DNA from: Natrinema versiforme JCM 10478
GTDB taxonomy: Archaea > Halobacteriota > Halobacteria > Halobacteriales > Natrialbaceae
Direction: 5' to 3'
DNA: 52,272 bases
Assembly: GCF_000337195.1 (NCBI RefSeq)
Contig: NZ_AOID01000031.1
Span: forward strand, 1 to 52,272
A program made the position numbers and the translations under genes. The notes beneath the pieces are model-generated. The model was not told the DNA's origin. It did no database searches and worked only from the letters and a program-made list of their open reading frames with translations. Below are positions 36,136 to 44,970 of the stretch, in pieces. Each line of letters starts with the position of its first letter. Within the stretch, counting starts at the first letter, position 1.

Positions 36136-36801
36136 ATGTACGTCATCGTCAACGCCGCCGCGAGCGCGGACGGCAAGCTCTCCTCGCGCCGGCGCGAGCA
36201 GATCGCGATCAGCGGCGCGGACGACTTCGCCCGCGTCGACCGGTTGCGCGCCGAGAGCGACGCCGTCGCGGTCGGCGTCGGTACCGTCCTCGCGGACGAT
36301 CCGCACCTGACCGTCAAGGACGACGAGTTGCGGGCCCAGCGCCGCGAGGACAGCCGGCCGGCGAACCCCGCGCGGGTCGTCGTCGACTCGAGCGGGCGCA
36401 CGCCGACCGACGCAGCGATCCTCGACGACGCGGCGACGACCTACCTCTGCCTGAGCGAGGCCGCGCCCGTCGACCGACGGATGGAACTCGCCGAGGAGGC
36501 CGAGTTGGTTACGGCCGGCGACGATCGGGTCGACCTCCTACGCGCGTTCGCGGCGCTACAGGAGCAGGGAATCGAGCAGCTCATGGTCGAAGGCGGCGGC
36601 GAACTCATCTTCTCGCTGTTCGAGGCCGGGCTGGTCGACGAACTCCGGGTGTTCGTCGGCCCGACGATCATCGGCGGCCGCGACGCCCCGACGCTGGCCG
36701 ACGGCGAGGGGTTCGTCGCCAAGTTCCCGGCGCTCGACCTCGAGGCGGTCGACCGGCTGGACGACGGGGTCGTGCTCACGTGGCGCGTCGACGACCGGTA
36801 G
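36136..36801 (+). CDS. 2,5-diamino-6-ribosylamino-pyrimidinone 5'-phosphate reductase (RIB7/archaeal RibD C-terminal type)
   Basis: 221 residues from ATG 36136. The NADPH-binding reductase fold shows MYVIVNAAASADGKLSSRR, LRAESDAVAVGVGTVLADDP, ARVVVDSSGRTP, LMVEGGGELIFSLFEAGLVD and GPTIIGGRDAPT. Archaea carry this reductase without the deaminase domain of bacterial RibD. It reduces the ribosyl side chain in riboflavin synthesis. It seems to be transcribed alone, with TATA-like sequences upstream (GTATATAGG at about 36030). The 80-nt inverted repeat starts at its stop codon. Confidence 0.92.
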   Translation: MYVIVNAAASADGKLSSRRREQIAISGADDFARVDRLRAESDAVAVGVGTVLADDPHLTVKDDELRAQRREDSRPANPARVVVDSSGRTPTDAAILDDAATTYLCLSEAAPVDRRMELAEEAELVTAGDDRVDLLRAFAALQEQGIEQLMVEGGGELIFSLFEAGLVDELRVFVGPTIIGGRDAPTLADGEGFVAKFPALDLEAVDRLDDGVVLTWRVDDR

Positions 36802-36878
36802 TAGCCACTGAAACGATGCACACTCTGATCGCAACGTCGTCTGGCGATCAGGTGCGCATTGACTTTCAGTGGCTACTA
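36799..36878. repeat. 80-nt imperfect inverted repeat between convergent genes (MITE-like or bidirectional terminator)
   Basis: Outer arms TAGTAGCCACTGAAA (36799-36813) and TTTCAGTGGCTACTA (36864-36878) match over 15 of 15 bases. Inner segments continue the pairing: TGATCGC (36826-36832) with GCGATCA (36844-36850), and ATGCACAC with GGTGCGCAT. The loop is 11 nt. The left arm overlaps the stop codon of the riboflavin reductase, and the right arm ends five bases before the stop of the convergent enoyl-CoA hydratase. No coding capacity. From memory similar words recur in haloarchaeal genomes, so a dispersed element is likely. Confidence 0.7.
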
Positions 36879-36882
36879 TAAG

Positions 36883-37653
36883 TTACTCGAACTCCGGCTC
36901 CCGATCCTCGACGAACGCGTCCATTCCCTCGCGCTGGTCGTGCGTGCCGAAGAGGCTCGCGAAGGCGCGCTTCTCGTAGGCGAGGCCGCTTTCCTGTGAC
37001 CCCTCGTAGCCCTGATTGAGCGCCTGTTTGGCGGTCCGCATGGCAAAGGCCGGTTTCGCGGCGAGTCGAGCGGCCAATTCGTCGGCGACTGACTCGAGTT
37101 CGTCGTCCGCCACGACCTCGCCGAACAGGCCCGCCTCGGCGGCCGAGTCGGCGTCGAGCCGTTCGCCGAGGAAGATCATCCGGCGCGCGGTCGCGTCGCC
37201 GACCAGCCGCGGCAGCCGCTGGGTGGCTCCCCAGCCGGGGATGATCCCGAGATCGATCTCGGTGTTACCGATCAGCGCCGACTCGCTCGCCACGCGGAGA
37301 TCGCAGGCCAGCGCCATCTCGCAGCCGCCGCCGAACGCGTAACCGTTGACCGCCGCGATCGTCGGCGCGGGAAACGCCTCGAGCGCGTCGGCCACGTCGT
37401 GGCCGAGTTCGCCCCACTCCTGTGCCGCCTCCGCGGAGAGGTCCTGCATGTAGGTGATGTCCGCGCCGGCGATGAACGCGTCGCCGGCCCCCGTCAGGAC
37501 GAGCGCCCGCGCGCCGTCCGCGGCCGCTTCCTCGATCGCCTCGCCCATCGCCTCGAGCGTCGCGACGTTCAAGGCGTTGAGCGCGTCGGGTCGGTCCACG
37601 GTCAGCGTCGCCACGTCGTCGTCCCACTCGAGTCGGACTGTATCCCACGACAT
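36883..37653 (-). CDS. enoyl-CoA hydratase/isomerase family protein
   Basis: 256 residues from ATG 37653; an upstream start at 37692 would add 13 residues. Crotonase motifs are RPDALNALNVATLEAMGEAI, the oxyanion loop FIAGADITYM, YAFGGGCEMALACDLRVASE and IDLGIIPGWGATQRLPRLVG, with the Glu of GNTEIDLG as an active-site residue. It hydrates 2-trans-enoyl-CoA to (S)-3-hydroxyacyl-CoA in beta-oxidation; a distinct side activity is possible. Apparently monocistronic and convergent with the riboflavin reductase. Confidence 0.92.
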   Translation of the reverse strand: MSWDTVRLEWDDDVATLTVDRPDALNALNVATLEAMGEAIEEAAADGARALVLTGAGDAFIAGADITYMQDLSAEAAQEWGELGHDVADALEAFPAPTIAAVNGYAFGGGCEMALACDLRVASESALIGNTEIDLGIIPGWGATQRLPRLVGDATARRMIFLGERLDADSAAEAGLFGEVVADDELESVADELAARLAAKPAFAMRTAKQALNQGYEGSQESGLAYEKRAFASLFGTHDQREGMDAFVEDREPEFE

Positions 37654-37773
37654 ATCCCGCCGTTTGCGAGCCACCGTGAAATCAGTTGGCACGGCGGCGA
37701 CCGCGGCCGGCGCCGGCGCGCCGCCCGACGGCCACCCGTCACACCTTTCCTCGGTCGCGCCCTACGGACGGCT

Positions 37774-38304
37774 ATGGAACGAGCCACGTTCGGCGGCGGG
37801 TGTTTCTGGTGTACCGAAGCGGCGATGAAGGAACTCGAGGGCGTCGACTCGGTCACGTCCGGCTACGCCGGCGGGCATACCGAGGACCCCTCCTACCGCG
37901 AGGTCTGTTCGGGTAACACCGGGCACGCGGAGGTCGTCCAGGTCGAGTACGATCCCGACGCGATCGGCTACGACGAACTGCTCGAGGTCTTCTTCGCCAC
38001 CCACGACCCGACGCAACTCAATCGGCAGGGACCGGACGTCGGAACGCAGTACCGCTCCATCGTGCTGTATCACGACGACGACCAACGGACCCAAGCCGAG
38101 GCCTACATCGACGCGCTCGACTCCGAATACGACGATGACGTAGTGACCGAGTTGGAGCCGCTCGAGACGTTCTACCGCGCCGAGGAGAAACATCAGGACT
38201 ACTTCGAGAAGAATCCCAACGACGCCTACTGTACGATGCACGCGGCCCCGAAGGTCGAGAAGGTCCGCGAGAAGTTCGCCGAGAACGTCGCCGCGGAACA
38301 CTAG
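37774..38304 (+). CDS. msrA: peptide-methionine (S)-S-oxide reductase
   Basis: 176 residues from ATG 37774. It carries GGGCFWC with catalytic Cys at residue 10, GYAGGHTEDPSYREVCSGNT, HAEVVQVEYDP, FFATHDPTQLNRQGPDVGTQ and the usual FYRAEEKHQDYF. It repairs oxidised methionine with thioredoxin-type reductants. It is divergent from the enoyl-CoA hydratase, 120 bp apart, and monocistronic. Confidence 0.96.
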   Translation: MERATFGGGCFWCTEAAMKELEGVDSVTSGYAGGHTEDPSYREVCSGNTGHAEVVQVEYDPDAIGYDELLEVFFATHDPTQLNRQGPDVGTQYRSIVLYHDDDQRTQAEAYIDALDSEYDDDVVTELEPLETFYRAEEKHQDYFEKNPNDAYCTMHAAPKVEKVREKFAENVAAEH

Positions 38305-38451
38305 AGACCGTCAGCGGAGGCGGGTACCCAGTGGCGTGACCGAAAACGGGGAACGGAGTTTTCCACTCTTCGTCGAGAGACCCGCGGCGGTTCTCTCAGT
38401 GCTTGCGGGTCCACCCCTGCACTATATCGGATTTCGCCGAAACGTCCTAAC

Positions 38452-39477
38452 GTGGGAATGCCGCACACAAAGTATTCGCTGGGGAGCGTGCGGAGAGGGC
38501 TCCGCAACCCCGACCTCGTCTGGACGGAGCTCTGCAAGTACCTCTGGTCGGCCCATCGGACCGCCTACGAACTCCGTCACGGTGACGGGGTCGACGTACT
38601 GGCGGAAGACTGGGACGATCTGCTGATACTCGACGCCTGTCGATACGACGCCTTCGCGGCCCGCAATCGGATCGACGGCACCCTCGAGTCCCGGCTGTCC
38701 GCCGGCTCGAGCAGCCCGGGGTGGATCGACGCGAACTTCTCGGGAGAGACCCACCACGATACCGTCTACGTCAGCGGGAACGCGTTCACGGCCGACATCG
38801 ACGACGACGTGTTTCACGCGATCTACACGGTGCCGCCCGAACCGGTCACGGAGGCCGAAGCCGTCGACGCGGACGCGATCACGAACCCCGAAATATTGGA
38901 GGACAGTTACGTGATCCGTCCGGAAACCGTCGTCGAGAAGGCGATCGAAGCCCACGAGCGGCATCCGCGAAAGCGGCTGATTGTCCACTTCCTCCAGCCA
39001 CACGTTCCGCTCATCGGCGAGACCGGACTGGAGATCTACCAGCAGATTGCGTCCGAAGGCGACCTCTCGTCGCTGTCACGCGGCGGTCGCGGGGACCGGT
39101 TCGGCGCGTTGAACGTGCAACTGTACCGCGTCGTCGAGGACGAGGCGTTCGATATCGACATCGGTGACCTCCGGCAAGCGTACGCCGAAACCCTCGATCT
39201 CGTTCTCCCGTACGCCGAACAGTTGACGCGAGAGCTCTCCGGAAAATCCGTCATCTCCGCCGACCACGGCGAGCTTCTGGGAGAACGGCTCCTGCCGTTT
39301 ACGGACAGAAAGTACGGCCACTTCGAGTATCTGGCGGCCGACGAGTTGCGACGGGTCCCGTGGCACATCGTCGACAGCGACGATCGGAGACGGATCGTCG
39401 AAGACGTGCCGATCGAATCCGTTCGGATGGACGAGGAGGAGGTGACCGAAAAGCTCCGAGTACTGGGCTATCGGTGA
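38452..39477 (+). CDS. alkaline-phosphatase-superfamily (sulfatase-like) protein
   Basis: 341 residues from GTG 38452, which lies 24 nt after the TATA-like CTATATC (38422-38428); ATG 38458 is the alternative. The fold's metal ligands are seen as LLILDACRYDAFAARN (Asp plus nucleophile region) and VISADHGELLGERLLPF with a later YGHFEY. VHFLQPHVPLIGETG is also typical of haloarchaeal sulfatase-like proteins found in surface-glycan loci. No export signal is visible, so it may act in the cytosol. Whether it moves phosphate or sulfate cannot be told. Confidence 0.8.
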   Translation: MGMPHTKYSLGSVRRGLRNPDLVWTELCKYLWSAHRTAYELRHGDGVDVLAEDWDDLLILDACRYDAFAARNRIDGTLESRLSAGSSSPGWIDANFSGETHHDTVYVSGNAFTADIDDDVFHAIYTVPPEPVTEAEAVDADAITNPEILEDSYVIRPETVVEKAIEAHERHPRKRLIVHFLQPHVPLIGETGLEIYQQIASEGDLSSLSRGGRGDRFGALNVQLYRVVEDEAFDIDIGDLRQAYAETLDLVLPYAEQLTRELSGKSVISADHGELLGERLLPFTDRKYGHFEYLAADELRRVPWHIVDSDDRRRIVEDVPIESVRMDEEEVTEKLRVLGYR

Positions 39478-39584
39478 CGAGCGGTCGGTCCGTACTCGAG
39501 TCGGAACGCCGCTCGTCCCGGCGCGACGGTTTCGCTTGAAAGCTCACCACTGAATACCGAGCCGGGCATCGGTCGAGTCGAACC

Positions 39585-40010
39585 ATGTCCGTCGGCAAAC
39601 TCGGCCCCCAAGACGTCGTCACGACCAGTCCCGACAGCCAGCTCGAGGAGGTTACCCAGCGGCTCGAGGCGGAAAACGTCGGCTCGGTCATCGTCACCGA
39701 GAACGACGAACCGATCGGGATGCTCACCGACCGCGACGCCGCACTCGCGATTCACGACCACAACGATGTCGGGTCGGTATCGGTCGCGGACGTGATGACC
39801 GAACGGCCGGTGACGGTCCACGAGGACGACGACCCGGTCACCATCTCGGAGGCGATCCGGGACAACAACGTCCGCCGGTTCCCGGTCGTCGACGACGACG
39901 GCGAACTGGCCGGCGTCGCGACGCTCGACGATCTGGTCGCCACGATCGGCGAGGAACTCGACAACGTCGCCGAGACGATCGAGGCCCAGTCGCCCGACTA
40001 CAGCCCGTAG
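39585..40010 (+). CDS. two-CBS-domain protein
   Basis: 141 residues. Two CBS repeats: residues about 8-60 (TSPDSQLEEVTQRLEAENVG, MLTDRDAAL) and about 72-125 (MTERPVTVHEDDDPVTISEA, RRFPVVDDDGELAGVATLDD). Such stand-alone proteins bind adenine nucleotides and may sense energy state; the partner is unknown. It precedes the GlpA-like gene by 92 bp on the same strand. Confidence 0.9.
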   Translation: MSVGKLGPQDVVTTSPDSQLEEVTQRLEAENVGSVIVTENDEPIGMLTDRDAALAIHDHNDVGSVSVADVMTERPVTVHEDDDPVTISEAIRDNNVRRFPVVDDDGELAGVATLDDLVATIGEELDNVAETIEAQSPDYSP

Positions 40011-40102
40011 TTCACCGTCGTCCCGGTATCCTATGCGGACAGTTCTTCGGACTCGTGCCCGAGCAGTGAAAGGTACGTCCGTCTGGGCATCCTCGCTCGA
40101 GT

Positions 40103-41323
40103 ATGGACAGTGAAACGGACGTTCTCGTGATCGGCGGCGGGGCCACCGGGGCGGGGATCGCCAGAGACCTCGCGCTCAGGGGCGTCGACGTCACGCTCGT
40201 CGAGCGGGACGGGCTCACGTCGGGAACCTCGGGCCGCTCGCACGGGTTGCTCCACAGCGGCGCGCGCTACGCCGAGGCCGACGGGCCGGAGGCTCGAGAG
40301 TGCCTCGCGGAAAATCGAATCCTGCGCCGGATCGCGGGTGCGTGCATCCGAGAGACGGAGGGACTCTTCGTGCAACTCGCCGATGACGATCCGGCCTACT
40401 TCGACGCGAAGCGCGAGGCTTGCGAGGACGTGGGGATTCCGACTGAAGTCGTCGACGGCGACGCCGCCCGCGAGGCGGTTCCGGACCTCTCCGACGACGT
40501 CGAACGCGCGATGTGGGTCCCCGACGGCGTGGTCCTGCCGTCGCGGTTGGTCGCCGCGAACGCGGCCGACGCTCGAGCGCACGGGGCGGACGTTCGCCCC
40601 CACGCGCCGGTCGAGTCGATTCGGCGTGAAGACGGCCGGATTACGGCGGTCGCGCTCGGCGGCGACGCCGACGAGACGGTGCGGCCGAGCTACGTCGTGA
40701 ACGCGACCGGTCCCTACGCGGAGCGGATCGCCGAGATGGCGGGCGTGTCCGTCGAGATGCGCCCGACCCGCGGCGTCATGGTCTCGGTCGAATACGACGG
40801 CCTCGAGCCGGTGTGCAACCGGTGTCGCGAGCCCGACGACGGCGACATCATCGTTCCGCACGGCGGCGAAGTCGTCCTCGGGACGACGAGCGTTCCGGTC
40901 GGCGATCCAGACGACTACGAACGGGCCGACTGGGAGATCGAGGAGACGGTGAGGGAGTGTGCGGCGATGCTCCCGCCGGTCGCCGACGCCGATCACGTCC
41001 GGACGTGGTGGGGCGTCCGCCCGCTGTACGAACCCGACGAGGCCGCCCGCGGCGGCCGCGGGATCTCGCGGGGCTTTCACCTGCTCGATCACGCCGACGC
41101 GGGCCTCGAGAACTGCTGTAGCGTCGTCGGCGGGAAGCTGACGACCTACCGGCGGATGGCCGAGGCCGCGACGGATCTCGTCTGCGATCGGCTCGGCGTC
41201 GACGCCGACTGCGTCACCGCCGACAGACAGCTCCCGGGCGCGTCGGAGCCGGCCCGACTCGACGAGTTCGTCCGGCAGTTCGACGGGCAGGGCCCGACAG
41301 ACGCCGATATTGTCGGAGAATAG
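40103..41323 (+). CDS. FAD-dependent glycerol-3-phosphate dehydrogenase-like protein, short form
   Basis: 406 residues. FAD-binding VLVIGGGATGAGIARDLALR is at 6-25, followed by ERDGLTSGTSGRSHGLLHSG and a C-terminal VVGGKLTTYRRMAE, as in GlpA/GlpD. Haloarchaeal GlpA is usually about 550-580 residues with a C-terminal [2Fe-2S] BFD-like region; that part is absent here, and no glpB or glpC follows. The gene therefore likely encodes a stand-alone oxidase or dehydrogenase of the DAO family. The sequence ends cleanly and the reading frame is intact, so truncation is not recent. Confidence 0.82.
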   Translation: MDSETDVLVIGGGATGAGIARDLALRGVDVTLVERDGLTSGTSGRSHGLLHSGARYAEADGPEARECLAENRILRRIAGACIRETEGLFVQLADDDPAYFDAKREACEDVGIPTEVVDGDAAREAVPDLSDDVERAMWVPDGVVLPSRLVAANAADARAHGADVRPHAPVESIRREDGRITAVALGGDADETVRPSYVVNATGPYAERIAEMAGVSVEMRPTRGVMVSVEYDGLEPVCNRCREPDDGDIIVPHGGEVVLGTTSVPVGDPDDYERADWEIEETVRECAAMLPPVADADHVRTWWGVRPLYEPDEAARGGRGISRGFHLLDHADAGLENCCSVVGGKLTTYRRMAEAATDLVCDRLGVDADCVTADRQLPGASEPARLDEFVRQFDGQGPTDADIVGE

Positions 41324-41363
41324 CGGTAACATCGGCCCTCGAGTCGAGCGAGTGACTGACGGA

Positions 41364-41723
41364 TCAGAAGTCGCGGCTGAGTTCCGACCAGAAGTCGTGT
41401 TCCGTCGAGCGATCGATCTCGACGCGCAACTCGTTTGCGTCGTCGAAGCCGATCGAGATCCGCTCGAGATTGGCGACGTACCGGGCCTTCTGATGGCGGC
41501 CCTCGCGGACGCCGACGGCTTCCTCGACCAGTCCGGCCTCGGTCAGACAGTCGAGTTTCCGGTAGGTCGTCGAGAGCGGGCGGTCGGCCGCCTCGGCGAT
41601 GTCCTCGACGGTCATCGGGTCCTCGAGCACCGCGATGATCTCCCGGCAGGCACCGTCGTCGAGTGCGGCGATCACGCGCCCGAACTCCGGGGAGCCGTCG
41701 GACGAGGAGAACTCGAGGGACAT
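41364..41723 (-). CDS. winged-helix transcriptional regulator (ArsR-like)
   Basis: 119 residues from ATG 41723. The winged-helix core reads VIAALDDGACREIIAVLED, MTVEDIAEAADRPLSTTYRK and LDCLTEAGLVEEAVGVREGR with a wing, then a C-terminal acidic segment ending FWSELSRDF. This resembles the many haloarchaeal ArsR/HTH_20 regulators. It ends 40 bp from the GlpA-like stop and is divergent from cobO, so either gene could be a target. No cysteine-based metal site. Confidence 0.88.
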   Translation of the reverse strand: MSLEFSSSDGSPEFGRVIAALDDGACREIIAVLEDPMTVEDIAEAADRPLSTTYRKLDCLTEAGLVEEAVGVREGRHQKARYVANLERISIGFDDANELRVEIDRSTEHDFWSELSRDF

Positions 41724-41852
41724 TGGGTGCCGCCACGTTAGGAGCGAGGCCTAAAGACACGTTTGGTTGGGGGTGTCACTGGATGGAGGCGACCCGACAC
41801 CGAGAGAGTCGGATGGAGCAACTACATGTGCGACGGGGCCGACCGACTCCGT

Positions 41853-42542
41853 ATGAGCGACGATCAACCGCCCGAATCCGCGGTCGAGAACACGCCGGGA
41901 CAGGGCCGAACGCCCGAGGCCGAGCGAATCGAACCCGCCGCCCCCGAGGAGTTCGGCCTCGTCCAGGTCTGGTGGGGAGACGGGAAGGGAAAGACGACGG
42001 CCGCCCTCGGCATGGGGATGCGAGCCGCGGGCCACGGCTACCGGGTTCACATGCTCCAGTTCATGAAAGGCGGGGCCTCGAGCGTCGACGCCGTCCGTGG
42101 CGAGTACAACGCAATGGCTGCGCTGCCGGGGATCAGCTACGAGAACCTCGGCCACTACGGCTGGCACGGGATGGCAGACGGCAGCGACGAAGCCGACCAC
42201 GAGGCCGAAGCCCAGGCTGGCCTCGAGCGCGCTCGCGAGTTGCTCGATGCGGCGAGCGACGCCGACCTCGACGCGCCGATCGACCTCGACGCGCCGCCGG
42301 AGGCAGGGATGCACATGCTGCTCCTCGACGAAGTGCTCTACGCCGCGGATCGCGGTCTGCTCTCGGAGCGGGACGTTCTCGATCTCGTCGACGCGAAGCC
42401 GGACGACCTCGAGTTAGTGCTGTCGGGAAGTCATACGGAACCCGCGTATCTCGAGGACCATGCCGACCTGATCACGAACGTCCGCAAGGGCAAACACCCG
42501 ATCGACGACGGCCAGCGGGCGCGACGCGGGACCGAATTCTGA
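41853..42542 (+). CDS. cobO: cob(I)yrinic acid a,c-diamide adenosyltransferase
   Basis: 229 residues from ATG 41853. After about 35 variable residues comes the P-loop GDGKGKTTA at 42-50, followed by LGMGMRAAGHGYRVHMLQFM, LLLDEVLYAADRGLLS and a final VRKGKHPI. It adds the adenosyl group to corrinoids, in the cobalamin pathway. The cobyric acid synthase gene lies 3.6 kb downstream, so cobalamin genes are split by unrelated loci. An upstream start at 41763 lacks family-like sequence. Confidence 0.93.
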   Translation: MSDDQPPESAVENTPGQGRTPEAERIEPAAPEEFGLVQVWWGDGKGKTTAALGMGMRAAGHGYRVHMLQFMKGGASSVDAVRGEYNAMAALPGISYENLGHYGWHGMADGSDEADHEAEAQAGLERARELLDAASDADLDAPIDLDAPPEAGMHMLLLDEVLYAADRGLLSERDVLDLVDAKPDDLELVLSGSHTEPAYLEDHADLITNVRKGKHPIDDGQRARRGTEF

Positions 42543-42645
42543 TCACGTCGCCACACAATCCGCGACGGCCGGCGGTGATGCCGAGCTGTTACTATTCCCC
42601 TACCAACACAGTTAACATCAAATACTGAGAACGAATCGCTGTTCA

Positions 42646-43401
42646 ATGGGTGCGATTCACGTAGACGGGCTGCGGAAGTCCTACGGCTCCGTCACCGCCG
42701 TGGACGGAATGGAATTCGCCGTCGATCGAGGGGAACTGTACGGTTTTCTCGGCCCGAACGGTGCCGGCAAGACAACCACGATCCGAGTGTTAACCGGCCA
42801 AATACAGCCGGACTCGGGCGACATCTCCGTCCTCGAGACGGACCCGGTCGCGGAGCCGATCGAGACGCGTCGGAACGTCGGTATCCTGCCGGAGCAGGGG
42901 TCCCCACCGAGCTTTCTCACGCCCCGCGAGTACCTCGAGTTCGTCGGCGAAGTGCGCGACCTCGAGCCGGAGCGGGTCGCAGAGCAGACCGCGATGTGGG
43001 CCGACCGCCTCGGGTTCGAAAGTAAACTCGACACGCTACACACCGATCTCTCTCGGGGCCAGCAACAGAAGGTGATGATCGCGCAGGCGTTCGTCCACGA
43101 GCCCGACGTGGTCTTCATCGACGAACCGCTGGCGAACCTCGACCCGCTCGTCCAGGAACAGGTCAAGCAGTTCCTCGTCTCCTATGCGGCCGGCGACAAC
43201 GCCGTCTTCGTCTCGACGCACAACATCGACGTCGCCGAGGAGATCTGTACCCGCGTCGGCATCGTCGCCGACGGCCAACTCGTGACCGAACGGTCGCTCA
43301 CCGACGACGACGGCGACGAGTCGCTGCTCGAGGTGTTCCTCGACCGCGTCGAGGGCGAGGACGCGCGAGATACCCCGACGCTCGAGCACCTCGACGCATG
43401 A
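42646..43401 (+). CDS. ABC exporter ATP-binding protein
   Basis: 251 residues. Walker A GPNGAGKTT at 36-44, signature DLSRGQQQKVMIAQAF, Walker B VVFIDEPLANLDP, and H-loop STHNID. The C-terminal part is short and acidic. It forms a pair with the adjoining permease, whose ATG overlaps the stop by four bases. ABC-2/ABC-B type efflux or lantibiotic-like export is typical for this set. The substrate is unknown. Confidence 0.93.
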   Translation: MGAIHVDGLRKSYGSVTAVDGMEFAVDRGELYGFLGPNGAGKTTTIRVLTGQIQPDSGDISVLETDPVAEPIETRRNVGILPEQGSPPSFLTPREYLEFVGEVRDLEPERVAEQTAMWADRLGFESKLDTLHTDLSRGQQQKVMIAQAFVHEPDVVFIDEPLANLDPLVQEQVKQFLVSYAAGDNAVFVSTHNIDVAEEICTRVGIVADGQLVTERSLTDDDGDESLLEVFLDRVEGEDARDTPTLEHLDA

Positions 43402-44870
43402 CGGAGGCCACGACTCCTGAGCAGGTCGGGTCGGGGACGGGAGCCGGCCTCTCGACGCGGCGGCTGCTCGCGGTGCTCTTCCGCGAGGAGTGGCGGCTCC
43501 ACACGCAGTTGTTCGGCGGCTGGCGGTTCGCGCTGTTCCCGTTGGTCATCGCCGTACTGGCCGTGAGCGGGACCGTGGCGCTCGTCGAGACCGGCACTGC
43601 GACGGAGACGGTGATCGGCGGCCTGCACGTCCTCGCGTTCGCGTTCGGGCTCTACAGCGGCACCGCGGGCTTCGCCGGCTCGGACATGCTCGAGAACGTG
43701 TTCGGCCGGCTGTCGCTGCTGCTCTCGTCGTCGACGACGCTGCCGCTCTCGCGCCGGCGGTTACTGGGCGCGTTCCTCCTGAAGGACGCGCTGTTTTACG
43801 GCGTCGCGTTCGTGTTGCCGATGGCGCTGGGGAGCGTGGCCGTCGACGGCCTCTCGGCGACGACGCCGCTTTCGATCGGACTGTTCTGGCTCTCGCTGTG
43901 TCTCGTCTTCGCGGTCGGGATGGCGACGACGGTCGCGCTGATCACCGTGCGCACGCGCGGCGCGCCGCCGTGGGCGATCGGACTGGCGATCGCGGTCGCC
44001 GTCGTCGGTATCTGGGCGACGGGCGGACTCGGCACGCTCCGGACCGTGCTCGTCCCGATCGACGGCTCCGCGGTCACCGCCGGCGGGCTGACCGCCGTCA
44101 CCCTCGTCGTCGCTGCGGGCTCGCTCCTGCTGTACGATCCGACCTACGGCCGCCCCTCGCGGACCGCGACCGACCGCTTCGCCGCGCTCAGCGAGGCCCT
44201 CCCCATCGACAACGCGGCGCTCGTCACGAAGTCGCTGCTCGACCTGGCACGCTCGTCGGGCGGCGTCTGGAAACCGTTCGTCTCGGCCGGCATCCTGCTC
44301 GCGCTCGTGGCCGCACTCGTCGGCGTCGTCGACTCGATCACCGGTATCGCGCCCGCTCCGGGGATTTTCTTCGGTGGCGTCCTCGGCCTCTCGGCCTTTA
44401 CCACGTACAACTGGCTGACTCAGTTCGATTCGCTCGAGGCCTACCTCACCTACCCCGTCTCGATCGAGGACGTCTTCCGAGCGAAGCGGATCGCGTTCGT
44501 CTTGGTCGGCGCGCCGACGGTCGCCGTGCCCTATCTGGCGGCCGTGCTCTGGTTCGACGCGACGCTGCCTGACGCCGTCGTCGGGGCGGTGTTGCTGGCC
44601 GGCTACGCGCTGTACTACTACGGGCTGACCGTCTACATCGCCGGCTTCGATCCCAACGAGTTCCTCTTCGACGCCGTCCGCTTCGCGACCTTCACCCTCG
44701 GCGTCGCCGTCGCGCTCGTGCCGACGCTGGTCGCCGGCTTCGTCGTCATCCCGCCGTCGCTCGAACTCGTCGCCGGTCTCGGCGTCGCCGGGATCGGGCT
44801 GGGCGTCGTCGGGATCGTCCTCTCGAGTCGTGCCGGGCCGCGCTGGGACGCGCGATACAGAACGGAATAG
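43398..44870 (+). CDS. ABC exporter permease
   Basis: 490 residues with about 12 hydrophobic segments. Starts with a cytosolic acidic region and LLAVLFREEWRLHTQLFGG, then GWRFALFPLVIAVLAVSG. No large extracytoplasmic domain. It overlaps the ATPase gene by ATGA and likely forms a dimeric efflux channel with it. No sequence clue to the substrate. Confidence 0.87.
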   Translation: MTEATTPEQVGSGTGAGLSTRRLLAVLFREEWRLHTQLFGGWRFALFPLVIAVLAVSGTVALVETGTATETVIGGLHVLAFAFGLYSGTAGFAGSDMLENVFGRLSLLLSSSTTLPLSRRRLLGAFLLKDALFYGVAFVLPMALGSVAVDGLSATTPLSIGLFWLSLCLVFAVGMATTVALITVRTRGAPPWAIGLAIAVAVVGIWATGGLGTLRTVLVPIDGSAVTAGGLTAVTLVVAAGSLLLYDPTYGRPSRTATDRFAALSEALPIDNAALVTKSLLDLARSSGGVWKPFVSAGILLALVAALVGVVDSITGIAPAPGIFFGGVLGLSAFTTYNWLTQFDSLEAYLTYPVSIEDVFRAKRIAFVLVGAPTVAVPYLAAVLWFDATLPDAVVGAVLLAGYALYYYGLTVYIAGFDPNEFLFDAVRFATFTLGVAVALVPTLVAGFVVIPPSLELVAGLGVAGIGLGVVGIVLSSRAGPRWDARYRTE

Positions 44871-44907
44871 TGATCCAAACCGGGCTCGAGTTCGATGTAT
44901 CGGGCGG

Positions 44908-44942
44908 CTATAGCAAACTATAGTGTGGCTGTGGCAAACTAT
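44908..44942 (+). promoter_or_regulatory. operator candidate: CTATAG palindrome plus direct repeat before the HTH/TumE-like module
   Basis: CTATAG-CAAA-CTATAG spans 44908-44923. GCAAACTAT occurs at 44913-44921 and again at 44934-44942, 21 bp apart (two turns). The second copy overlaps the TATA-like CTATTTTGC that lies about 26 nt before ATG 44971, so a repressor bound there would block initiation. The HTH protein encoded next is the natural candidate for binding. Confidence 0.5.
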
Positions 44943-44970
44943 TTTGCGTTACGTCCCTAATACGATAGCG

